From NCBI GenBank assembly GCA_035535995.1, contig DATLOZ010000005.1, positions 248,001 through 312,000 of the forward strand: 64,000 bases of DNA. Direction: 5' to 3'. Of the stretch, positions 52,301-63,500 are shown one piece after another. The position numbers were made by a program, and so were the translations under genes. This DNA is from JANYCO01 sp035535995 (GTDB lineage: Bacteria > Bacteroidota > Bacteroidia > Cytophagales > Cytophagaceae). A model generated the notes under the pieces. That model searched no databases. It saw only the letters and a program-made list of their open reading frames with translations, and was not told the origin of the DNA. The stretch's first letter is position 1, and each line of letters starts with the position of its first letter.

Positions 52301-52997
52301 CCCAACTGGTGTCGTGTTCTTTCTGAAACCTGTATACGTCGGTAAAAGCTCCGCCGAGTGAATTGTCTTTATGACCTCCTACCGATCCTCGCCTGGAAGA
52401 GGTAAGAGCAATGAAGGTATCGTTTTCAAAAATAACGGGAGAGTAATCCGATTCGTGACTGTTTACAGGTTTAGGCAAACATTTAAATCCGTAATCTTTT
52501 CGTGGTTTATTATTTTCTTCGATCGCGATGTAGCAACCCGCAATCTCTTGCGAAGCTTTCTCACGGTACAATTCTGTTTCGAGGTCAGTATCGGTGTGCT
52601 CTTTGCGATAGCGCTCGAAGTTGTCGACCGCTTTTTTATAGTTACCATTATCCTTTAGCATTGTAGCATACCAGAATCTAGCAAGAGGATAACGATCGCG
52701 AAATCTTGCGGCTACTTTTTGATAAATAACTTCTGCGCCTTTATAATCAAAATACAGGCGGTAACATTCCGCCAGCTGATACATAGCATAGGCATTGCTG
52801 GAGTCGCTTTTCAATACACGCGCGTATTCGTGTGCGGCTAAGTAATACTCAAGGTTGCTGAAGTGTTTGTCGGCAAGAATCAGTGTAGGATTGGCTTTCC
52901 CTTTACCTGATTTTTCTGGCTTTTTTTGAGCGGAAACATTTCCTGAGAGAATTAGCCCAATCAGCATCACCACAATAAAGAGAATACTTTTCTTCAT
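49305..52997 (-). CDS. TPR-PD40-OmpA-LysM outer-membrane protein (type IX secretion related)
   Basis: This 1230-residue secreted protein has a signal peptide (residues 1-23), TPR units (about 40-165), PD40/WD40-like beta-propeller repeats (about 195-445, with PSVSPDGNILFFVSKRPGG and FFSSNGHGGHGGLDIFM), four carboxypeptidase-regulatory-like beta domains (about 490-880, each with a D-x-x-G-x-Y-x-F type turn such as DKGEYKFDNL), an OmpA domain (FENIYFDFDSYTLR, NRRVELYI; about 900-1015), and three LysM motifs at the end. It should anchor the outer membrane to peptidoglycan. PorE-type proteins of the type IX secretion system share the TPR-PD40-OmpA order. TATATTTG lies 4 bp before the ATG. It is cotranscribed after the PorP/SprF gene (28-bp gap). 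Confidence 0.88.
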   Translation of the reverse strand: MKKSILFIVVMLIGLILSGNVSAQKKPEKSGKGKANPTLILADKHFSNLEYYLAAHEYARVLKSDSSNAYAMYQLAECYRLYFDYKGAEVIYQKVAARFRDRYPLARFWYATMLKDNGNYKKAVDNFERYRKEHTDTDLETELYREKASQEIAGCYIAIEENNKPRKDYGFKCLPKPVNSHESDYSPVIFENDTFIALTSSRRGSVGGHKDNSLGGAFTDVYRFQKEHDTSWAVVKHSHKDEFNRLNTQYNESSGSFTGDEKKYYFTRCDEIIKVDNYEEFNCAIYVSYNKTGQWEKPIRLNENINTPGQWNSQPSVSPDGNILFFVSKRPGGLGLHDIWYSTCNGDDQWGPPINLGDKINTLFIDVSPRYYADQKVLFFSSNGHGGHGGLDIFMTKEEDGFQNIINLGFPFNSNRDDFYFVLGEKKGYVTSNREGGVGNDDIYSFNIKTKKGLIHQIEDSTAKEEDDTVTVEAPPKQPGQEHIADITRDNIQRLAQIDGQIADSLTGKPAKNIEVNLIDEHGDVVGKSMTNDAGQYNFSNLPSNKEYKVVLQNTDQRTQHYIKPAPKISYTDLAVEPRQELIGKINKESSGIPKLMSVSGVLTDSLSKKPAVGTEVYIMDEVGNVLLTTTTNDKGEYKFDNLPADKNLKVVLTNSNPKQKGYIKTKPVVQYKAVPVAMVQKEILVTNITKDQMEGKKSFIVKGTVTSAATGKPVTKGTVDLVDEFGNIVQTAKVDPTTGSYKIENIVANKDFKVVYKTSAKAEDEFVTNTHKVTFTEPPKPLVNTNALIATIEKEQLPEAKSISIDGIILYEDTRKPATNATILLVDENGNTLKSTKTDKNGFYKFTNLPGGKTYKIILQQGNLKESEDRKYIAERVNVKGLDVVASKHLFENIYFDFDSYTLRNEAQKVLDDLILYCKNDPNIQIELYANTDSYGTNEYNKILSANRGKAAMDYLLSKGIPQSSMVVNAVGENKSIATNETELGRQLNRRVELYILGGTNVESRAMTYVIEPKKTLYSLAKEYNMTVDELKELNGLVGDELVAYTPLRVKRRGDDNDIIAPVTRQQAFVNSRAERRYTKTEQELIAKNQKLNQNFDYNKPEYRKYIDSIEQVEKKGVIGNNGYEGPNIAYYITQPKNTLYNIARLYGISVEDLKSINNLTSDTIYIGQKIKVDFTKKDPSIRGYVVKEGDTIGEIAKRFGLSINELLEINNLDGYILRKNMILRLKKD

Positions 52998-53025
52998 ATA
53001 GCAAATATATGCCTAAATCTATATT

Positions 53026-54102
53026 TTAAATCCTAGGTGTATAATATCTTTTCACCTTTTCCTTCTTCGGGATCTGAATTTTCAGAGACACTTCCCATGC
53101 TCCTTTTCCCTTGGTTATTACCTTCAGCCCTGATTGATTCAGATCGTAACTAAAACCAAGAGTATAGACATTTGATACGAGTCCTACTGAGGCGATGTAT
53201 GAATCACCCAGGCGGTACCAACCACCCAGAATAATATCTTTAGGAAGCATGTCAGACTCCGGTTCTACAAGCAGATAAGTGATGTACATTCCTGTATTGA
53301 CCTGCATATTGCTAAGGCCTTTTACTTGTGTCACATCTTTTCCCTGCATCACCACAAGAGCATTTGGAGAAAGGTTGAAACGTGAGCCGAGTGTAAATTC
53401 AAATCCTGCAATTCCTTTATTCAGAAGAGGAAGTTTACTTACAGAACCTGATATAAAAGATTCGTTCGGCTGATTGAGGTGATAAGCGGAATAACCGAGC
53501 CAGAGACTCATTCCTTTTTCTCTCCGATCTCTACCCGCTTTGTAGTAGTACATAAGTCCGGCGGCAAGATCCAGCATTATTTTTTTTGCAGACAAAGATC
53601 CCTGGATGGGATCTCCCGCAAGGTCAGGATTGAAGCCAGATCCCTTGTTTTTATCGAATTGGCTTCCCCACTGTAGTTTGTCGGTATTGATTTGTCTTTG
53701 AATGATTCCAGCCTGGAGACCAAAGGTAAATGTATGGTGTTCGCCGGCACGCAGGTTATAGGCTCCACTCACATTAGCACCGAGAGACTGGTAACCGAAA
53801 TCACCGGCTTTATCCTGATATACAGAAAAGCCAATACCGCCCACATTATTATCCGTTAAGCCGTATTTGTAAAAAGGTTTGATAAGCGATACCTGGTTGG
53901 TAACATAAGGAGCTCCAGCGGTTTTCCACTGAGTACGTGTGTTGGCGCCTATGCTGAGATTTGTTTCTAACCCTGCAAAACATGGGCTAAGATACAACGA
54001 GGAAGCATAGTATTGAGAGAAAACAGCATCCTGAGCGTTAATAGTGTTTATTAAACCCAATTGAATGATTCCCAAACATAATAACCTGTATAACTTACTC
54101 AT
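53026..54102 (-). CDS. PorP/SprF-family type IX secretion membrane protein
   Basis: This 358-residue outer-membrane protein begins at ATG 54102 with a signal peptide (about residues 1-23, ending NAQ). The start region DAVFSQYYASSLYLSPCFAGLETNLSIGANTRTQW is the family signature, broken here for length: the FSQYY and NP/SP-type motif followed by N-x-R-x-Q-W. Further strands read GGIGFSVYQDKAGDFG and FTFGLQAGIIQRQIN. It is a barrel protein like SprF, which helps a giant adhesin to reach the surface in gliding bacteria. The in-frame ATG at 54183 would add a non-signal N-terminus and is rejected. It lies divergent from the giant repeat protein and upstream of the OmpA-LysM gene. Confidence 0.88.
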   Translation of the reverse strand: MSKLYRLLCLGIIQLGLINTINAQDAVFSQYYASSLYLSPCFAGLETNLSIGANTRTQWKTAGAPYVTNQVSLIKPFYKYGLTDNNVGGIGFSVYQDKAGDFGYQSLGANVSGAYNLRAGEHHTFTFGLQAGIIQRQINTDKLQWGSQFDKNKGSGFNPDLAGDPIQGSLSAKKIMLDLAAGLMYYYKAGRDRREKGMSLWLGYSAYHLNQPNESFISGSVSKLPLLNKGIAGFEFTLGSRFNLSPNALVVMQGKDVTQVKGLSNMQVNTGMYITYLLVEPESDMLPKDIILGGWYRLGDSYIASVGLVSNVYTLGFSYDLNQSGLKVITKGKGAWEVSLKIQIPKKEKVKRYYTPRI

Positions 54103-54524
54103 ATTCAACGTTTTTCCCGAATAAAACTGTTTTGTTATATTTTTATTAACATTGCGGGATATACTACTATTTTTTCTAAACAAATTACTATTTAAGTACG
54201 TATACTTAGATAAATTGTTTAAAATTATGCAAAATAACTATACTAAGATGCATAGTTAATAAATTAATAGTTATGAAACTACGATAGCTATTAGAATTCT
54301 GGTTAAAATTTACTTAATTTGTATTTTGATAAGTTAAAAACTGGAAATTTGATTATCGTATTACTAAATTTTTAACTTATTAATGTTTTACAAGCTAAAA
54401 ACAGTAAATACATATTAATAAAACCATATAAAGTTACCTTTTTATACTAAAGCTATATATAAAAAGAGTATCTTTAAAGCTTACACTTATCATACTTTTG
54501 AAAGGGATCTTACATTCTAAAATT
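54103..54524. other. AT-rich divergent regulatory region of the adhesin locus
   Basis: The gap between PorP/SprF (minus) and the giant protein (plus) has no gene. Notable are TAAGTACGTATACTTA at 54194-54209, TAACTAT...ATAGTTA around 54235-54260, and a perfect 12-bp inverted repeat ATAAGTTAAAAA (54329-54340) with TTTTTAACTTAT (54369-54380). They may be binding sites or mRNA stems. Confidence 0.45.
54493..54500 (+). promoter_or_regulatory. -7-type box of the giant adhesin gene
   Basis: TACTTTTG fits TAnnTTTG and lies 24 bp before the ATG, giving a leader of about 18-20 nt. No good TTG lies at the matching -33 place. Confidence 0.4.
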
Positions 54525-57500
54525 ATGGACGAGAAGACGTTTACCACGAAAAAAATGAGGTTTAACAGTTTCGCTTTTGTTGCGCTTTTAATTGGCGTAC
54601 TATTCCTGAGCTCCAACAAATCATTTGGAGAAGGTACGAAAGAATTTTTAGTAAATACATCTTTGCAATTTGATACTACTAAAAGTTATTATAACGCATC
54701 GAAAGAACCCACTACTCCAGCAAACTGTGTTCAGATCTGGGATAACGGAGCATCGGGAGGTCCATTGGGGCGTATCTCAGGTACCTTGTCCTCTATCAAG
54801 TACGATTTATATAGGATAAAAGTAAGAGTATGTAAAGCGGGCGAGGTGATTAACCTGGGATTCCACCCATTGCTTGGTGAGACTACTTATTGGAGACTTT
54901 ATAAACCAGATGGTACACCAATTCGTTTTAACGGTACTGGTGGTGGAGTAACCAATCTTGCTGCAATCGCAGGCGTGGAAACTTCCAGCGCTCCTATAGC
55001 AGGTAGTGGTTCTCTCGGGCCAACAGACTATTCTTATAAAATGCCTAATAGCACTGCTCAACCGGGATATATTCATTGGTATAGCCAGGCAGCGGTAGGC
55101 CCCTCTCCTGCCACAGCTACAGTTGCAGCAGGAGGATTGGGATTTGGATATGCTGCAGGTACTTATACTGGTTATACTCCTATTCAATATGTAGTACAAC
55201 CAGGCGATATTGGGCCTAGCGGGTATGCAGACTTTTTCATTGTATTCAATAGTAACCAGGCAACACCAGAAGATCGTACCAAACATCAAATGTCTATGTT
55301 GGACGTGACCGTGTGGGATGCGATGGTAGCTTCTCCTACACAGCCTACCGTGCGCAAAGGCCGGCTTTATTGTGCTGCATGGGATATCCAGTGCGGTGGT
55401 TTGAACAACCCTCAACAAGCATTCAATAGTAAATTATATTTTTATTCTACAGACAGTGTGGTAACGTCTGTAACCTTCAACCAGATGAGACCTTATGGTT
55501 TCGTTATTTCTGCAAACCAATACGGATGCAGTAATACCGGAAACACTGATTTTGACAGACGCTCTCGAGTAAACTTCAACAGCGATCCTCAATATCCAAT
55601 CTTCTTAAATAACCCTTATCCAGCTACTGCCGCAGATCGAACCTGTGGAATTGTACCTAAATCTTCCTTTGGAAATCTGATCAGCGCTACTGTAACTGGT
55701 TGCGACAATGATCGATGTATCAATATTAAAGTAGATAAAACAGGAACCGTAGGGATCGCACTCTTACCGCCTCCGGGCAATTCTTCGTTTGTACCAAGAA
55801 TATTTAACAATCAGACAATACCAGCCAACACTAATACTTGTGTACCGTGGGATGGAAAAGATGGAGCCGGAAACCAGGTACTGGGAACTACTACTTTACA
55901 GATTAACTATTTCAACGGGTTGACTAACCTTCCATTGTATGACGTGGAAGAGCACCAGTTTGGGTATTCCATTGCATTGGTGGCGCCGAACCCTTCTGCA
56001 ATCGTGCCGCCCGGTGGAGTATTAAAAAATATTCTTGTGTACTGGGATGACCGTGCTCCGGCAAGTACAGGCGTTTCAGACTTTACCGCAGGAGCTGCAC
56101 TCGATGGATATTGGGATCATGACAACAATCCTCTTACTGCTCCTAAACGTGTAGGCTATACCAGTGGAGAAGAACAACCTCCTCTAGTAGCTGACACAGT
56201 AAACCAAAGCCACAGTACTTATAACCTCACTGGTTGTGATCCTACTCTTGACCACAACAATGCTGCCGGCAACCAAGGTGTAGGTTGTCACCTTTGGACA
56301 AACCGTGGACAAAACGGTACTTGCCCAATGATCAACGCAACGACCAACTGCGCGGAGACACATAACACCTGGTGGAATGCAAACGTCATCGAAGTTCCGA
56401 TCACTTATAATCCAAGTAACGTACACGTATATTCAGATCAGGATGCAGCGCCTGCGCCGGTTGGTACAGGAAATACTGCTGCAAAAACTAAAAGTGTATG
56501 TTCTACTCAGAATCCTATTGCCATTAATGGTGTAATAAAAGTAGACCTTTCCATTACAGACTTAACCGATGCAAACAATCTTGCCGATGACGTGAACGGT
56601 CCGGGAAAATGGTCTTTGATACCTGGCTTCGCTTCTGGTTCATTTGGTTCTGCTGTTTCAAATCTTTCTAATACTTATTTCCCTGGAGCAGCTGATTATA
56701 TCAGAGGATACGCATTATTAAAAATCACTTCTGACTCTACCACTTCTACTCCTTGCGGTACTGCAAACGATACACTTCGTATTAACCTTTTCCAGGGTCC
56801 GGATGTATGGACACGTCCAGGCCCAGTAAACGTTTGTGCCAACAACGCTACTGTGCAACTTGATCCGGGTGTGGTAGGAGACTCTTCCGGAGTAAACGCT
56901 GTAGTAAAAACATATATTTGGACACCTTATATAGGAACAACCGTTCAGACAGGTGGTACATTTGTATCCAGCAACCAGGCACTTGGTTCAATTGCCACTT
57001 ATACTCCTCCTGCCACTTTCACTAGTGGTACAATCATTATGAGATTGAAATCCGTAACGACTACTTTACCAGCAGGCGTTACCTGTCCGGCGGACTCTTC
57101 TCAATTTAATATAGTAGTAAACACTGTACCGCTGGTAAATGCACTTGATACCTTAAAAATATGTCAGGCAGCTTCTGGTACCACTACTATACCAGTACCA
57201 GCAGGGCAAGCTACTATTAATGGTGGAACTACTACGACAGGATTTTCTATAACATGGACGGGAGCAGGTACCTTTACAAACGCGACCACGCTTACTCCTA
57301 CTTATACACCTACAGCCTCTGAACTTTCAACAGGAGTAGCAAAAATTGTATTCAAGGTAACGAAAACCAGCGCTCCATCTTGCGGACCTGTGTCAGATAC
57401 ACTCATTATAGGAATTAAAACCAGGCCTACCGCGAATGCGGGTTCTGGTTTTACTATTTGTAAAAATAATGCTGCTACTATTCCATTAAAAGGTGTAGCT

Positions 57501-60500
57501 ACAAACTTTGGCTCTGTAAGCTGGTCGGCTTCTCCGGCTACAGGATCATTCTCTCCAACCAATAATGATACGACGGTATTCTCTCCCTCTGGCGCACTAC
57601 CTGCTTCTTATGTCTTTACACTGACATCAAATGCGGTAACAGGTTCTCCTTGTCCTGCTGCAACTAGCACAGTGACCGTGACATTCACTAACCCAGACAC
57701 AGTAGACCTACCAACTACAGCTGATTATTGTCCTGAGAATCCTATTGTTTCATTGACTGTATCCCCTAGTGGCAAAACAGGAGAATGGTTTGGTGATAAA
57801 AAAGGATTAACAAAACCACTGGGAACTTTCTCTCCTAACGATAAATCTCCTAATGTAACGTATACTTTATCCAACGCTGAGCTAGGCTTTCCAATCGGTC
57901 TTTACTACATCGGCACACCAATCGGAAATTGTAAATCGTCTGTAGATAGTATCCTGCTTCAGGAAGCTACAAAACCTACGATTAACCTTGCTGCTACTCA
58001 AAGTGCGTGTCAAAATGTTACCACGGTAAACTTGACAAGTTCAATAACTGGTGCGTACAATGCATCAACTGTTCACTGGAGTACTCTTGGAACAGGCGGT
58101 ACGTTTAACAATGTAAACTCATTGACGCCAGTATATACACCTTCCGGCAGTGACAAAGGAAATGGTTCTGTAAAACTTGTGCTTTCAGTACAAGGAGTTT
58201 CTAATTGTGCTGCTGTGACAGACACTATCGTCCTTAGCTTCAGTTCTGCTCCAACAGTTGATGCAGGAGCTACTCGAAGTGTATGTAGTAATAATGCCAG
58301 TACTGCAATTGCAGGAACTGTTACACCAGCTGGCGCTGGTCATAACTGGTCATATGTAAGCGGGCCTACAGGAAACTTTGCAGTTGCAGGAAATCTAAAT
58401 ACTACTTTTACTGCTACAGGTACTCCTACTGTAGGCGATACTACTCGTATCCGTCTTACTGCTACTTTAGCAGGATGTAATTCAGTGGCTGCCGATGCAT
58501 TCATTGTCTATACCGCACCTCCAACTGCTGCGATCACTACTGCTACAGGAACCAGTGTTTGTGCCAACAACTCAATTATCAAACTAAAAGGAAATTCTTC
58601 TACAGGAACCGGTAAATGGGTATCAAGCAGTAAATGTTCAACCTGTTTCACCGATGCCGGCCGTGTAGGATTGGCACCAGCTGTAGACTCTACTTTCTAT
58701 ACTCCTTCTGCTACTGATATTTCGAATGGTTCTGTAACCTTTACTATTCAAACGAATAGCTCTAACTGTGATACTGTTTCCAGCAATAGTATCACAGTCA
58801 ATATTACCAAAGCTCCTACATTTACTATTTCGGCTTCCTCTACTTGTGAAGACAATCCAAGCATTGCACTATCAGTAAATAGCGCCAACCCTTCTACCTT
58901 AACTGGCAACTGGACTTCCAGCAGTGGATGTGTGAGCTGTTTCACTTTGAATGGACCTACTAACCAAACGGGAACTTACATACCGAGTGTGAATGATATT
59001 GCAAATGGAACTGTTTCATTCACCTTCTCTTCAGTAGTCGCAAATTGCGTAGCAGTACAAGCCAATACAAGCGCTACTATCAACCGTGCACCTACTGTAA
59101 CTGCCGGTCCTGATCTTACTGTTTGTTCTACTCAAAATACGGTAGCACTCACAGGCGCAAGCTCTACCAATACTACCGGTGGCGTAGCATGGTCAATTAA
59201 GAGTGGTAACGGTACTATCACCAATGCTACTTCTTTAACAGGTGCTATTTATAATATCACTGCCACTGACAAAGCAAACGGAACAGTTATCGTGGTATTG
59301 ACAGGTAACTCTTCTACAGGCTGTAGTCCTGTGAAACAGGAAAGAGTAATTCTGTTTACTGATATTCCTACTGCTAGTGTAGGTCCTGACCAAACTATTT
59401 GTCAGAACGATGCCAATCCTGCTATCCTGGATGGAAGCGGAAGCAATGGTGGTACATGGACTTGCGTCGGTTGTGCTGCTAGCATTGTAAATGCTAATTC
59501 ACTTACGGCTCAATATACTCCGGCTGCTGCGGATATTAACCAAACCCGCTCGTTTACTTATAGTATTCCTGCAAGCGCTGGTTGTCCTGCTGTTTCTGCT
59601 AGTAAAAACATTCACTTCAATCCTGCTCCTCTGGTAACAATCACCGCCCCTGCTACGCAGTGCGGAAACTCAATGACGATCGCACTTACCGGAACGTTTA
59701 CGAATTCGACCGGATTGATCTGGACTTCCAATGGTACAGGCTCTTTCAACAATGCTACTTCAACTACTCCAACGTATACTTTTTCTTCTCATGATACTTT
59801 AGGAACAAACAGCACGGTGAAGTTTACCTTGATCAGCACAGGCTCTGCCCCATGTTCTCCTGATTCGGCAACTGCCACAGTGACAATTAGTGATCCTATT
59901 ACATTATATGCAGGCGCCGATCAAAATAAATGCGGAACAGCCGGAACCATAGTATCATTAGCTCCAGCAACTCTTTCCGGTGGCGCGACCTCCGTGACAT
60001 GGTCAATTGTAGGCGCTTCTACAGGTACATTAACTTCCACAGGCGCAACTACTGCTCAATATTCAGTTGGCGCAGGCGACGCTGGTACTACTGTAGTTTT
60101 CAAAGGTACAACAAATGCCGTAGCGCCTTGTGCGGCTCAAACAGATCAGGTTAGTTATTCCTTCATAGCACCTGTAACAACTTCGATCACTGGTCCTCCG
60201 GCAGGATTCTGTCAGAGCGGTTCGGTAATGCTTACAGGTAACATCGTTGGAACAAATGGTGGTACATGGACTTGTACAAACTGTAGTGGTACAGGTACAT
60301 TCAGTCCTGATAATACCTATAATAATCTGAGCGGTCAGACTTCAGTTAGTTTTACGCCGTCTGCAAGCGATACTTCTAAAGCTTCTCTGACCTTCCTACT
60401 TACCAGTGATGCCTTGAATATCTGCGGTGTACAACCAAGTACTCCAGTGAACGTTTCCATCGAGAAAAAAGTAACTATCAAATCATTACCAGACAAGGTA

Positions 60501-63500
60501 CTTTGTGCTAATAAAAACGTAGTGTCTTTACCAACTACAGCTAGTATCATTTCTCCATCTGGTACTGGGGTCTGGCATGTAGGAGCAACCAAAATGACCG
60601 GTTTCTCTCCTTCTGCTGCTTTCCCTTCTGCTACCACCTATGATCCTGATACTACAGAAGTACAAACTGGCTTTGTAACTCTGACCTTGATTTCTACAGG
60701 TTCTACTTATTGTCCTTCTGATTCTACAAAATTCAGAGTAACATTCAGTGAAGCTCCTGTAGCCAATGCAGGACTGGATCGTACGATTTGTAAAAACAAT
60801 CCAACATTTAACCTGACAGGATCTATCAACCCTTCTAGCGGATTTACAGCTTCATGGTCGTCCCCTAATTGTGGAACGACATGTTTCTCCTCTCCTACAT
60901 CTTTAACAACTAACTATACGCTGAAATATCCTACGGATACTTTGACCTCTAGCTTAATGTTGTTTATGACAGCAGTAGACCCTACAGGCCTTTGTGCTCC
61001 TGACAAGGATACTGTGTTGATTAACTTTACTGAGCCACCTGCTGTAAAAATCACAAGCAGCTTCCCTAATCCAATTTGTATGGATAGCCTTTATGTAAAT
61101 CTCACTGGTACTTCCAGCGGAGGTTACAACTGGACTAGCACAGGTACTGGTACATTCCAGGCGAATGCATTCCAACCTAGTGTTGTCTATCCTTTCACTT
61201 TGGCAGATCGGAATAAAGCAAAACTTGCTTCGCCAAATAATAAGATCAGAATTTACTTGAGCAGTGACAATGGCATGTGTAAACCAGTAAAAGATTCGGT
61301 TGACATTACCTTAACACCATCGCCGGTAGTAACAATTACTACGGGTGACTCTGCTACAATTTGTGCGAACCTGAATACTATCAACCTAAGTGCTTCTGTT
61401 GATCAGGCTGGATTTAATATCGACTGGACAACATCAGGTAATGGTAGCTTCAGTCCTGATGCTCCTACAGTGCCGGCATTCAATACTACATACACATTGA
61501 CTACGCTTGATAAGGCCGCTGGTTCAATTGTCCTTACTGCACATACAACAAACCCGGTAGGTTCAACTTGTAGATCGGCATTGAAACAATACAAAGTAAA
61601 TATCACGCCACTTCCTGTGATCAATCCAGGAGCGCCTTATACGGTTTGTCAAACCGTTACTTCGTTAAGTCTTGCGGATGCAAGCGTTAGCAATGCAGGC
61701 AGCGCAACCTGGACTACCAATGGTACTGGAGTGTTCGGTCCTAACAATACAACCGTTGGAACGGGTTCTGTTTATTATCCTAGTTATTTAGGTGCAGCCG
61801 GGTCTAATGATGTCGATAAACCTTCGATCACTTTAACCCTGACAGCAGTAGGTTGTTCTACTATGACAGCTACCCGTACAATCAACTTTACCCCTAAACC
61901 TACCGCGGCAGCTGGAACCGATCAGACAGTATGTAATGAAACTTCTACAGTATCTGTTTCCGGTACATCTACCAATCCGAATGGTGTAAGCTGGAAAGTA
62001 TCAGGCTCTGCCACTACGTTTGCCAATACTTCGAACACAACTTATACGCTAACAGCAACTGACAAAGCTGCAGGATTTGTAAATCTTGTTTATACTGTAA
62101 ATGGTATGGGAAGCTGTAGCCCAGCAACAGATACTGTCAAAATTAATATCCGTCCTCAGCCTACTATTGAGATAGGTCCTGGAGCCAGCTTCTGTGCTTC
62201 TACTCCTTCGGAGAACTTACAATATAACTTCCCTGCGATCACAATCACAGGTGGTATTACACCAACCTGGACAACTACAGGTGCAGGCACTTTGGATCAG
62301 TTCAATCCATTACAGCCTACATATTATCTGAATGCTACCGATATCAATAATGGTAGCGTAACGATCCGTGCTACTACAAGAAGCAATGCTTCCTGTATGA
62401 TAGTATCCGATGCTACTACAATTAATATTTCTAAAGCTCCGACACTGGATCTTGGATCGGACATCTTTATTTGCGATGTTCCAGGAAACACAGTACAACT
62501 GAATTCTACTTTCACTAATAACACTGGCAATCCATCATGGTCGAGCAGCAACGCTGGTATATTTGACGATCCGAATGCCGTATCGCCAATCTATACTCCG
62601 GCACCAGCTCCTACTGAAAACGTTGCTGGAAATGTAACTGTTATTACCGCTGTAATTGGAGGCGGAGGAGCTTGTGCTTCCGTGACGGATAGTGTAAAAA
62701 TTCACTTCCAGGGTTCTCCTACTTTGCCTGCACTTCCGGATACCGTGATCTGTTATACAGCGGGTGTTCCTTTTAATTATAAAATAAGTACAGGTATTGA
62801 TGGAGCGTGGACTTCAACAGATGGTTCTGCTACCTTCTCGCCTAGCGCTACAGGACAGCAAGTAACTTACAATGCTACTACTACGCCTGGCACCCAAACG
62901 ATCACCTTCGATCCGACAGATAATACCTGCTATGGCGCACAAACAGCTAGTGGTACTATTAAATTGGTAGAAGCTCCTAAAATAACTGTAACACCTACCG
63001 ATGCTTGTGTGAACAATATAGCCACACCGGTTAGCATCAGTTCTACTCCAACCAATAATGGTACGATCCAATGGACAACCATTCAAGGTTTTGGTAATAT
63101 TGGCTCTGCGAATACTGCGAATCCTACTTATACATTAAAATCAGACAGTAGTGATTTTGGACTAGACAGTATTTTGCTAAGAGTTACTGTGCAAGGTACC
63201 GATCCGAAATGTCCTGTAGTAATTGATACTGTTGCGATCCGTACACACCAGGCTCCAGTGCTTTCTGTTACTAATCAAACCGTTTGTTCGGATCTGTTGA
63301 ACGATCCAAATGCAATCACATTGAATGGAAACGTTTCAGGAACCGGTTATACAGGAATCATGTGGTCAAGTGCTCAATTGTCTTCAATCACTTCTCCTAC
63401 TTCGATGATAACCACGGCTACACTTTCGGCCTTCCCTGCTACTGTACAATTACAAGCAACGGGTCTGCATGCAAGTTGTGCGAATGTCACTACTACTTTA

